Part shown: in pieces, positions 1 to 5,712 of the stretch
How the letters are laid out: each line of letters opens with the position of its first letter
How positions within the stretch are numbered: position 1 is the stretch's first letter
DNA from: Hadesarchaea archaeon
Lineage (GTDB): Archaea > Hadarchaeota > Hadarchaeia > Hadarchaeales > Hadarchaeaceae
Length of the DNA: 7,081 nt
NCBI GenBank assembly: GCA_012962055.1
Contig: DTYD01000100.1
Coordinates: 1-7,081 of the forward strand
Direction: 5' to 3'
Program-made: the position numbers and the translations under genes
The notes under the pieces: generated by a model
Seen by the model: the letters and a program-made list of their open reading frames with translations, nothing else
The model's database searches: none
Told to the model about the DNA's origin: nothing

Positions 1-52
1 CCCGATTTGCCCGATTTTACGCGCTTGCCCCAAATCATTTGCAGAACCTCCA

Positions 53-316
53 CTATCCCACCCGCTTGAACGTTTGAACCAGCTTCAGCTTTTCATCATG
101 TTCGAGCGTTTTAAGTTTGCGTTCACGTTTAGTCGCCTCGCTGCGGGTTTCAAAATTTTCCAGGTATACGATCCTGAACGGCCTTCTCGCCTTGGTCGAG
201 CGCACCTCCCCATGGTTGTGCTGGGCCAGACGTTTTTTGGGATTAGTGGTCTGCCCCGTGTAGAACTTTTTGTCCTTCAGGCTCTGCAGAATGTAAACGT
301 AGTAGGCCTCAGACAT
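53..316 (-). CDS. GIY-YIG domain protein, UPF0213/YhbQ-like
   Basis: A small single-domain GIY-YIG protein of 87 residues, close to the usual length of the stand-alone UPF0213/YhbQ group. The GIY part reads YYVYILQS (residues 5-12) and the YIG part FYTGQT (about 18-23). These are followed by the conserved arginine in KKRLAQHN, the RRPFRIVYLE strand, and the catalytic-type glutamate in TRSEATKRERKLK. This fold is a metal-dependent DNA nickase/endonuclease domain; the true substrate of this small family is not settled. The reading frame extends upstream to 403, but those 29 extra residues have no family counterpart. I chose the methionine at 316 because the domain begins right after it and a TATA-like element lies about 31-38 bp upstream. 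It is transcribed away from the pilin-like operon, with which it shares an upstream region. A functional tie to its neighbours is not evident. Confidence 0.85.
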   Translation of the reverse strand: MSEAYYVYILQSLKDKKFYTGQTTNPKKRLAQHNHGEVRSTKARRPFRIVYLENFETRSEATKRERKLKTLEHDEKLKLVQTFKRVG

Positions 317-346
317 CTCACTCGCTTCGGTATTATCACATGGAAA

Positions 347-354
347 GAAATAAA
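347..354 (-). promoter_or_regulatory. TATA-like promoter element for the GIY-YIG gene
   Basis: On the minus strand this reads TTTATTTC. It would place transcription start near 325, a leader of about 9 nt before the ATG at 316. The spacing supports the shorter start. Inference from archaeal promoter geometry only. Confidence 0.35.
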
Positions 355-393
355 CGGTTGTCTTGATGCACAGATCGGGCAAAATTTCTTTCC

Positions 394-401
394 TTATAAA
401 C
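394..401 (+). promoter_or_regulatory. TATA box of the pilin-like operon
   Basis: TTATAAAC lies about 29-36 bp upstream of the ATG at 430. Start of transcription would fall near 423, giving a leader of roughly 7 nt. The upstream BRE position is pyrimidine-rich and not a good match. No strong ribosome binding site precedes the start, in line with a nearly leaderless mRNA. Confidence 0.5.
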
Positions 402-429
402 AACTTCTGCTCAAAGCCTCGACGGGAAA

Positions 430-807
430 ATGAACGAGAAAGGACAGCTCATGGGGGTACCCATCAAGCTCGTGATGGCCCTTGTGATTGGCACGATGAC
501 GATGGGGGTCCTGATGCAGTTCGTCGGGACGGCTGAGCGAATGGTGCTGCGCGATATGGACGTGCGGTTTACCACATCGAGCAACCGACTCACCGTTAAG
601 GTATATGATGCGACCAGCGGCGATGCCCTAGGCGGAGCGACAGTTGTTGTGAAATGGGTCGGTGGGATGAAGGCACACACTCTTGGGACGAACTCGAACC
701 GGTACACGTTTACAATCCCGATGAACGGTGAAGACATCGTGGTTGCGACCGTCCAGGTTACTCACGCCGGGTATATCCCCTGGGAGGGACAGGTCGCCGT
801 TGGGTAG
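430..807 (+). CDS. pilin-like protein with transthyretin/carboxypeptidase-regulatory-like beta domain
   Basis: A 125-residue secreted or pilus-type protein. The N-terminus MNEKGQ followed by a hydrophobic helix (about residues 10-32) is a good class III signal sequence, with predicted cleavage after Gly5 by an archaeal prepilin peptidase. Residues 54-124 look like a small beta-sandwich of the carboxypeptidase-regulatory (transthyretin-like) type: LTVKVYD, then GGATVVVKW, a turn, RYTFTIP, and a last strand pair with the typical Gly-Tyr (114-115). Such domains are common as extracellular Ig-like modules. It is the first gene of a six-gene operon, directly behind a TATA box, and is followed after 9 nt by the next gene. 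The likely role is an extracellular pilin or pilin-like subunit. Archaeal pilins diverge too far for a precise name. Confidence 0.75.
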   Translation: MNEKGQLMGVPIKLVMALVIGTMTMGVLMQFVGTAERMVLRDMDVRFTTSSNRLTVKVYDATSGDALGGATVVVKWVGGMKAHTLGTNSNRYTFTIPMNGEDIVVATVQVTHAGYIPWEGQVAVG

Positions 808-816
808 GGTGGCCCC

Positions 817-1227
817 ATGCGGCATGATGCTCGGGGTATCGAGTCCCTGCCGGTGGTACTCTTGCTCAGTGCCGTGCTTGGAGCGAGTACCTTGGGAATT
901 GGGTTGGCATGTCTCGACCAGGCGCGGAGGCTAAGTGAGCGACAGCAAGCGATCGATGCTTTTAATACGTTCACCGAGCGAGTCCGGATGCTCAGCGCCA
1001 GCGGTGTGGGTAGCGCTCAGTTGGTTGAGGTCAACACAGGTGAAGGTGTAATCGTCCTGGATGAAAATCTGGCACGGCTAGTTGTGGGTGATGAAATCGT
1101 GCGGAGCGACTTTCTGCCACTGCCGGTTCTCGCATCTGCGTCTCAATTAGACAGCGGCAGTTATCTCATCGAGCTCAAACGTGGAGCGGATGGAGGGTGC
1201 TTCCTGGAGCTACGGTGGTTTGAGTGA
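817..1227 (+). CDS. pilin-like membrane-anchored protein
   Basis: A 136-residue protein with the N-terminus MRHDARGIESLP followed by a strongly hydrophobic helix (residues 11-33). The RG-I-E arrangement (Arg6, Gly7, Glu9) resembles a prepilin cleavage site with an acidic residue just after it. Residues 34-60 are amphipathic helix, as in the extended alpha-1 helix of type IV pilins (DQARRLSERQQAIDAFNTFTERV is shortened here to its theme). The remainder (about 65-136) alternates hydrophobic and polar residues as in beta strands and ends in FLELRWFE. It starts 9 nt after the preceding stop, with a GGGTGG-rich stretch in front of the ATG. The stop overlaps the GTG of the next gene (GTGA). Probably a minor pilin; similar small proteins are found in haloarchaeal and methanogen clusters, from memory and not searched. 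Confidence 0.65.
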   Translation: MRHDARGIESLPVVLLLSAVLGASTLGIGLACLDQARRLSERQQAIDAFNTFTERVRMLSASGVGSAQLVEVNTGEGVIVLDENLARLVVGDEIVRSDFLPLPVLASASQLDSGSYLIELKRGADGGCFLELRWFE

Positions 1228-1649
1228 ACGACCATGGGCTACTAGCCAGTTTCTTTCTCTGTAAGATTGGCGTAGCGCTAGCGGCTTTGGTCTTCCTCGG
1301 GATGGCTCTATCGATGCACGCGAGCCTTGGACGCCTCGCCGAGCAAGAGGACCTGACTCAACTCGCTGACGCCATCGCTGACACCATCGGGGCCGCAGAT
1401 TCTCTGCCCGGTGAAGCCGAGCTACAGCGAAACCTGCCGGCAGTTCTCCAGCAGTTCGAGGTGGTGGTGACCGGTGAGCGAAGTATCGGGGTGCAGGTGG
1501 TTCGTGTGCACGTTATCGCGGAGGACGAGGTCGAGCGCGTATTCATGCTCACGAATCAGGTGAATGGAGGATATTTCACACTCACGGCGGAAAACCCGCG
1601 TGAAATTCACCTCAGAAAAACTGACGCGATTCAGCTGGAGTTGATTTAG
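1224..1649 (+). CDS. pilin-like membrane-anchored protein, GTG start
   Basis: A 141-residue protein starting with GTG at 1224, which overlaps the preceding TGA by 4 nt. No better start exists before the hydrophobic helix. The N-terminus is short and has Gly5 (NDHG) immediately before a long hydrophobic helix (residues 6-31). It is followed by an amphipathic helix (residues about 33-55) and a beta-rich C-terminal part, including FEVVVTGE, IGVQVVRVHVIAE and VFMLTNQ. This order of helix then sheet fits a pilin fold. The signal lacks a basic residue at -1/-2 (it has His), so processing by prepilin peptidase is less certain than for the first and fifth genes. I do not recognise a named family. Confidence 0.6.
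   Translation: MNDHGLLASFFLCKIGVALAALVFLGMALSMHASLGRLAEQEDLTQLADAIADTIGAADSLPGEAELQRNLPAVLQQFEVVVTGERSIGVQVVRVHVIAEDEVERVFMLTNQVNGGYFTLTAENPREIHLRKTDAIQLELI
1637..1645 (+). promoter_or_regulatory. strong Shine-Dalgarno site for the gene at 1650
   Basis: GGAGTTGAT differs from the ideal archaeal anti-16S match GGAGGTGAT at one base and sits 4 nt before the ATG at 1650. It lies inside the end of the preceding gene and fixes the start of the next one. Confidence 0.6.
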
Positions 1650-2087
1650 ATGGAGTTTTCGGTCGGAGAAGATCTTTTCTCAGTTCTCGTCGTCACGGGG
1701 CTTGTCATTGTATTCGTCGCTGCGTTGACTCATTCCTACCACGTTTATGCGGAGCGGCGAAACGCTTCTGAGGATTTCGATCTAGCGCTCGATATAGCCA
1801 AACGACTCAGAGACCAAATACTCGTTGGACAGAACGACCAGATTGGACTGCTGGAACTCTCGCACGAACGGCTTGAAGATTATTCCCGAATTTTGGCCCT
1901 GCAAGGAATAAACCTACGAGTCGAAGTCAGAACCCTCGAGGGAGAATCCCTTTTCGTGCGCGGCCCTGACCTGAACCCGTTTGAACACTATTTCTCACCA
2001 CCCGTCGGAGTCGGCCTGCCCGCCGCCGTCCAGAATCAGGGTCTTGCGGTTCTATGTGAACTCTCGGTGCAAGTGTGGAGGGGTTAA
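1650..2087 (+). CDS. pilin-like membrane-anchored protein
   Basis: A 145-residue protein whose ATG directly follows the TAG of the gene before it. The N-terminus MEFSVGEDLFS has Gly6 followed by two acidic residues and then a hydrophobic helix (residues 9-27). Residues 30-60 form a charged amphipathic helix (SEDFDLALDIAKRLRDQIL), and the rest includes short beta-like stretches (LRVEVRT, ESLFVRG, AVLCELSVQV). There is no basic residue before the glycine, so this is the weakest class III signal in the operon. It could instead be an uncleaved signal-anchor protein. Operon position, size and topology match its neighbours, which is the main reason for the pilin-like call. Confidence 0.6.
   Translation: MEFSVGEDLFSVLVVTGLVIVFVAALTHSYHVYAERRNASEDFDLALDIAKRLRDQILVGQNDQIGLLELSHERLEDYSRILALQGINLRVEVRTLEGESLFVRGPDLNPFEHYFSPPVGVGLPAAVQNQGLAVLCELSVQVWRG
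2077..2083 (+). promoter_or_regulatory. Shine-Dalgarno site selecting GTG start at 2088
   Basis: GGAGGGG ends 4 nt before the GTG at 2088. The GTG directly follows the stop codon of the preceding gene. This supports GTG as the genuine start. Confidence 0.6.
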
Positions 2088-2759
2088 GTGAACGAACGAG
2101 GATTCGGTTACATCGCAGACATGCTCGTCTTCGCCCTTCTCCTTTCCACCGCCACACTACTACTAGCCAGGGTGAGCCCCGTTGACCCAAGGGCTGATAG
2201 CACACGGCACGCCGTCATCTTTGCGCAGAGCACCCTGCTTTCGCTCCAAAACACGACTGCTGACCAGTTCGGTGGGTTCGAATACGAGTTTAGGGTGTCT
2301 GAGCTGGGCCTCTCGATGACTGGAGGTTCGGCGAGACGTGAACTGCGCCACAAAACTATTACACAGTTGCTCGCGGAGGATGCCCTTCTCAACCTGCGCG
2401 TGGAGGCCGGGGGTACAGACCTCACGCTCCCACAGCCGAATCGAGATATGAACGAGGAATTCAAGGGATTTCTCAAGTCGGCGCTGGATCGAATGATTGG
2501 CGGACGCTTCGGCTACCGCCTGCGCGCGAGGACCGAACCTATCGATCTGGAATTTGTACGAGTTCACTTCGAAACCGGGATAGAGGATTTGGCCCAAGCT
2601 AGAACCCAGCTCTGCTCCGAGACCGTGATGCTCTCGTTGCCGACATCTCAGGAGGAGCTAACGCGGCGCATAGAGGAAATGTTGGGCATTGACTTGTTCG
2701 GGCAGGATTTGGAGGTTGACCCCATCATTGAGATGACTTTGGAGCTGTGGTCGCGATGA
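2088..2759 (+). CDS. pilin-like membrane-anchored protein, GTG start
   Basis: A 223-residue protein with the N-terminus MNERGFGYIADM, a good class III-type signal: Arg4-Gly5, then a hydrophobic helix (residues 8-27) with an acidic residue (Asp11) near its start. The rest is longer than in the other small members. It contains an alpha/beta stretch with FAQSTLLSLQNTT and FEYEFRVSELGL (about 45-75), then KTITQLLAEDALLNLRVEAGG. A helical C-terminal part includes SQEELTRRIEEMLGID. The style recalls uncharacterised proteins in haloarchaeal type IV pilus-like clusters, from memory and not verified. The stop overlaps the next start as ATGA. Probably a minor pilin or a subunit of a pilus-like structure. 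Confidence 0.65.
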   Translation: MNERGFGYIADMLVFALLLSTATLLLARVSPVDPRADSTRHAVIFAQSTLLSLQNTTADQFGGFEYEFRVSELGLSMTGGSARRELRHKTITQLLAEDALLNLRVEAGGTDLTLPQPNRDMNEEFKGFLKSALDRMIGGRFGYRLRARTEPIDLEFVRVHFETGIEDLAQARTQLCSETVMLSLPTSQEELTRRIEEMLGIDLFGQDLEVDPIIEMTLELWSR

Positions 2760-4744
2760 GGGAGCGGGGATTCATGCCGTTCAGTGCCGCGGGTGCCCTC
2801 ATAGTGCTGCTCGTGCTCGGGATGGTCGCCCATGCTGCATGGTCGAGGCATCAGCGCTCGCTCGGCGTTGTGGACGACATCTCGGACTCTGCACTCCTGA
2901 CGGCTGCTGCAGGAATTCAAGGCGACCTCAAAGCCGCCCTGAGGTACGCCGTTTACCAAGCGCTCTGGGAGGCGTGTGAGCGAGCAGACGACTACGATGA
3001 TGTCGTTAGGGAACGCACCATCGAGCAGCTCGCAACAGCGTATTTTGCCGAGCACATGGCCAAAATCGGGCCGACCTACACACAACATGACGCGCGCGTC
3101 GAGCTGTATGTACCAGATCCAAGCGCATGGCCCAGTATAGATCTTGAAGAAATCGAAGGAGGACACGTACTGGCGCGGGCGGAGCTGCCGGATGGGATCC
3201 TGATAAAACTCAGGTCCCGTGACAATTCCCTCTCTCTCAGACTCCCGCTAAAAAGCATTGAAACGTTTATCGATTCCCGTTACTTCCTGCTCCAGGAGCG
3301 CATGGGTGAGTTCGTGGAAAGACGCGGCGATATCTGCACTTGGTGGGGGATAATGGAATACCTCGCAGCTTGGGGTGGTGCATGGCTGAACGGAAAGGTG
3401 GAGCTCAGCGATTCCCGCAGCCGGGCGTTCTTCGAGACGGCTTGGGCCATTCACGAGTTCAACACGTTTGGTTCCTCTGACTACTGGGCTGCAGCGGAGG
3501 GATTGATCAATGCGGCAGGTGGAGCGGGCGGCCTGCTCGCTGAATTGAACAACCGCACCGTTGTGGTCACGCCAGTCCGCGCCGCCGACGTGGACAGCAT
3601 GTGTGGTTACATCGACCGTGCTCTCGACGCTATTGAAGGTGCGACGGTCCGCCTAGAAGAAACGAAAAAATATGTCGGGCTGGCGAGGGATGCGGTAGCA
3701 CAGCTCCCCGAGAATGTGGAAAATTTTGGAGAGGTGTTGGGAGACATCCGTGGGTTGCTCAAGAACGCTATCGAAAGCGTTGTGGACGCGCGGGCTGAAA
3801 TTTCCGATGTGAGCGAGCAGTTCGACCAATTGCTGGAATTCATCACCAAATCCGCGCCGGACGATGTGGTGACGGCCGCCTTATACCGGGGCCTCACATC
3901 TCGAACGCTAGACGCGGGTTATCCCTCTTTGGAGGAGCAAGTGGAGTGGGGGGTAGAGGGGGTCTTGGCGAAACTCTCACAGCTGGAACTGGCTGTAACC
4001 AGCACCTCAGCGGGACTCACAACCGGTGGACTGGGTGCCTTGCTGGACGGGCTTCTCGAGCAGGTCACAACTTCAACAGAGGATTTGCTCTCCGAACCTA
4101 GCCCGCAGCGATGGGCCACGTTCACGCGCTACGGGGGAGATCCGCCGCGGCCCATTGAGGAAAGAGCACCAGTTTACATTGACGATGAGATCAGCGGGGC
4201 AATCGGTGCGCTGAGACTTGTGTTGGAGGGGGTGAAGGGTAACTTCAACGAAATGAAAAACTTGTCTCAACGGTACGAGCCAACCTCCGCCGAACTTGAT
4301 TTTGAGATAGATGGGGGACTGGCTTCAAGGTTGGAGGAAGCCCCGCCGGAGTTCACAATCAGCCGTGAGGAGTTTTACGAGCTCCTATCCCCACAGCCTA
4401 TCGATTCATCGCCGGGACTCTCGGTGTTCCACGATTTCAAGGTAAAGAACATAACTTACAAACGCGAAGACCCCGCCGGTTGGCTTGATTCCCCTGCTGC
4501 GACACCCATACCTCTATGGTTCATAGGTGTAACGCTCTGGTGGGGGCAATGGGTGGCCACGCTTGAGCTGGAACCAGGGTCGGTCGAGGAGGTTCTGGAC
4601 TACGATAACCCGACTATACCGCACGCTTTTGGTGTAAACTATGTGCACAAACCGCTTGCGTACAGATGGGAAATGCCAGAGGAACAGTTCAGTATAAGGG
4701 TGATCGTGGTCAGCCTGAGGCCGTTTTCAATCTTGGACAGGTAA
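2756..4744 (+). CDS. very large pilin-like protein with class III signal
   Basis: A 662-residue protein. I chose the ATG at 2756: it overlaps the previous stop as ATGA, has GGAG at 2741-2744 at reasonable spacing, and gives MRERGFMPFSAAG, a clear class III signal (Arg4-Gly5) before a hydrophobic helix (9-29). A GTG at 2747 in frame would add MVA but leaves only 2 nt after the GGAG. After the membrane helix comes a mixed alpha/beta region, then a long helical segment at about 285-365 that looks coiled-coil forming. Next is a Gly/Ser/Thr-rich helical stretch around 405-440. The C-terminal part (about 554-662) is beta-rich with a Trp-rich stretch (about 583-604). It has three cysteines (74, 194, 283). 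Large proteins with pilin-type N-termini may act as tip or base components; no family assignment is made. Confidence 0.7.
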   Translation: MRERGFMPFSAAGALIVLLVLGMVAHAAWSRHQRSLGVVDDISDSALLTAAAGIQGDLKAALRYAVYQALWEACERADDYDDVVRERTIEQLATAYFAEHMAKIGPTYTQHDARVELYVPDPSAWPSIDLEEIEGGHVLARAELPDGILIKLRSRDNSLSLRLPLKSIETFIDSRYFLLQERMGEFVERRGDICTWWGIMEYLAAWGGAWLNGKVELSDSRSRAFFETAWAIHEFNTFGSSDYWAAAEGLINAAGGAGGLLAELNNRTVVVTPVRAADVDSMCGYIDRALDAIEGATVRLEETKKYVGLARDAVAQLPENVENFGEVLGDIRGLLKNAIESVVDARAEISDVSEQFDQLLEFITKSAPDDVVTAALYRGLTSRTLDAGYPSLEEQVEWGVEGVLAKLSQLELAVTSTSAGLTTGGLGALLDGLLEQVTTSTEDLLSEPSPQRWATFTRYGGDPPRPIEERAPVYIDDEISGAIGALRLVLEGVKGNFNEMKNLSQRYEPTSAELDFEIDGGLASRLEEAPPEFTISREEFYELLSPQPIDSSPGLSVFHDFKVKNITYKREDPAGWLDSPAATPIPLWFIGVTLWWGQWVATLELEPGSVEEVLDYDNPTIPHAFGVNYVHKPLAYRWEMPEEQFSIRVIVVSLRPFSILDR

Positions 4745-5087
4745 TGCGATAGGTCAATTTTTGAAGTTCAACAACGCGCATGTTCAGTTTTTCGAGCTCA
4801 ATTTTGATTAATTCCATCTCGCGGGAAATTGAATTCATGTGCAATGAAATATTCGTCAGCGCCTCCTCTAACTCGGTTTTAAAAATGTTTTGAACTTCTT
4901 TCGCTAATCGTGAGGTCTGAGACTTTATCCCCGCATCCTGAAACTCCGCTGATACGCGGTCGATGAGGAGCTGCACGTGTTCCCCGGGGAGACCGACGCC
5001 AGCGAGCACATCATAAATTTCGTCGCGTGAAAATCCCATCCGCATCATCGAACGAATGACATCAGATGCATTTAGACCCGACCCCAT
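4710..5087 (-). CDS. unrecognised helical/coiled-coil protein
   Basis: A 125-residue soluble protein without signal or membrane segment. Residues 6-46 hold two short similar helical units about 14 residues apart, MGFSRDEIYDVL (17-28) and VGLPGEHVQLLI (31-42). This looks like a small UBA- or helix-turn-helix-like bundle. From about 61 to 112 the sequence is a heptad-like amphipathic helix (leucine, isoleucine and valine spaced 3-4 apart), so a dimeric or oligomeric coiled coil is expected. I do not recognise the family. The gene converges on the large pilin-like gene and overlaps its 3' end by 35 bp. A TATA-like element at 5118-5124 supports transcription as a separate unit. A structural adaptor or regulator role is possible but unproven. 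Confidence 0.7.
   Translation of the reverse strand: MGSGLNASDVIRSMMRMGFSRDEIYDVLAGVGLPGEHVQLLIDRVSAEFQDAGIKSQTSRLAKEVQNIFKTELEEALTNISLHMNSISREMELIKIELEKLNMRVVELQKLTYRITCPRLKTASG
4758..4805 (+). terminator. oligo-T stretches after the pilin-like operon
   Basis: T5 runs at 4758-4762 and 4788-4792 and T4 at 4802-4805 follow the stop codon at 4744 on the plus strand. Archaeal RNA polymerase terminates at such T tracts. They lie inside the opposing gene, so their base content is also constrained by that coding sequence. Confidence 0.3.
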
Positions 5088-5117
5088 GCTTCCCGCCGAT
5101 GATTTGGGTGGAGGTCA

Positions 5118-5124
5118 TTTATAT
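5118..5124 (-). promoter_or_regulatory. TATA box for the coiled-coil gene
   Basis: On the minus strand this reads ATATAAA. It predicts a start near 5095, about 8 nt before the ATG at 5087. The short leader matches the other promoters in the window. Confidence 0.45.
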
Positions 5125-5128
5125 GGAG

Positions 5129-5149
5129 AAAAAATTGACAAACGAAAAA
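5129..5149 (-). terminator. possible oligo-T terminator of the feoA-regulator operon
   Basis: On the minus strand there are a T5 and a T6 run about 90-105 nt after the regulator stop at 5236. No stem-loop is needed for archaeal termination. The distance is rather long, so this is tentative. Confidence 0.25.
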
Positions 5150-5235
5150 TTCCTAAACTAAATTTTATTTTTGTACATCGTTACATGTAATTGCCAATCG
5201 TTTAGAAATCTTGTTGCCTCGAATTATTTTCAGAT

Positions 5236-5703
5236 TTACTTCGTTCCTTCGGACTTACATTCCAAGTGTTCACCTGTTTTGACGAAGTGTTTGTAATGCT
5301 CAAGCCACTCAGGCTCCTTTGGGGCTCTTTGAACGAATTCCACGAATCTCCTCAACCTATTTATGGTCCTCCGATTCAAGATATGCTCCATCTTACATGC
5401 ATCGATCTCCGCAGTTCCTCTATCTACGCCCAAAAGTTCAAGAAAACTGATTAAAGTATTATGTCGCCCGCTGACTTCCTCTGCGATTCGCATTCCCTGT
5501 AGCGTGAGCGAGACGGTGCCGTACTTCTCATGTTTTATGAACCCCTTTTTGCTGAGTTTATCTAACATCTCCGTGACGCTCGGAGGTTTATGTTTCAAGA
5601 AGAAGGCAATATCTGATGTTCTGACGCTGCCTCTCTCTTTTCCGATAAAGTATATGGCTTCCAGATAGTCCTCAACGCTTGAGCTAAACTTTTTCTTGAT
5701 CAT
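5236..5703 (-). CDS. DtxR/MntR-family metal-dependent transcriptional repressor
   Basis: A 155-residue regulator with an N-terminal winged helix (about 7-68; recognition helix near PPSVTEMLDKLSKKG, 40-54) and a helical dimerisation domain (about 70-140). There is no C-terminal SH3-like domain, so its length is like MntR. By recalled alignment, the MntR metal ligands Asp8, Glu11, His77, Glu102 and His103 correspond to Asp12, Glu15, His81, Glu106 and His107. The Glu99 position is Cys103, as in iron-sensing DtxR (Cys102). It is preceded by feoA with a 9-nt gap, and GGATGAG just before the ATG can serve as ribosome binding site. The neighbouring feo genes make ferrous iron the likely signal, with repression of uptake when iron is sufficient. 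Manganese sensing is not excluded by residues alone. Confidence 0.88.
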   Translation of the reverse strand: MIKKKFSSSVEDYLEAIYFIGKERGSVRTSDIAFFLKHKPPSVTEMLDKLSKKGFIKHEKYGTVSLTLQGMRIAEEVSGRHNTLISFLELLGVDRGTAEIDACKMEHILNRRTINRLRRFVEFVQRAPKEPEWLEHYKHFVKTGEHLECKSEGTK

Positions 5704-5712
5704 AAGCTCATC

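Larger units (their letters stand above)
5088..5235. other. AT-rich intergenic region with minus-strand promoter and palindrome
   Basis: This 148-bp gene-free stretch lies between the regulator gene and the coiled-coil gene. It contains a minus-strand TATA element (5118-5124), T-rich runs on the minus strand (A runs on plus at 5129-5134 and 5145-5149) and a perfect 10-bp palindrome TTACATGTAA (5181-5190). A 6-bp inverted repeat CTAAAC/GTTTAG (5153-5158 and 5200-5205) encloses the palindrome. No RNA gene was recognised. Confidence 0.5.

Noticed and set aside
1..19. Tandem repeat CCCGATTTG/CCCGATTTT at the window edge
   Set aside because: Only two imperfect 9-bp units are visible at the cut end, too little to call a repeat array.
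317..403. 29-residue N-terminal extension of the GIY-YIG protein
   Set aside because: The family starts directly at the internal methionine at 316. The extension would read through the TATA-like element at 347-354 and has no family counterpart.
74..433. Plus-strand reading frame of 119 codons opposite the GIY-YIG gene
   Set aside because: It is antisense to a clear family member and its translation shows no recognisable domain. It also runs through the promoter of the pilin-like operon.
2163..2597. Minus-strand frame of 144 codons
   Set aside because: It is a shadow of the gene at 2088-2759, with no recognisable protein features.
2747..2755. GTG start three codons upstream of the large pilin-like protein
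   Set aside because: It leaves only 2 nt between the GGAG and the start. The ATG at 2756 gives the ATGA overlap used elsewhere and a cleaner class III signal.
2648..3166. Minus-strand frame of 172 codons
   Set aside because: It lies wholly antisense to the end of one pilin-like gene and the start of the next. No domain is visible, and the plus-strand genes have coupled starts and signal sequences.
5363..5668. Plus-strand frame of 101 codons opposite the repressor gene
   Set aside because: It is antisense to a well-supported DtxR/MntR-family gene and has no promoter, ribosome binding site or recognisable domain.
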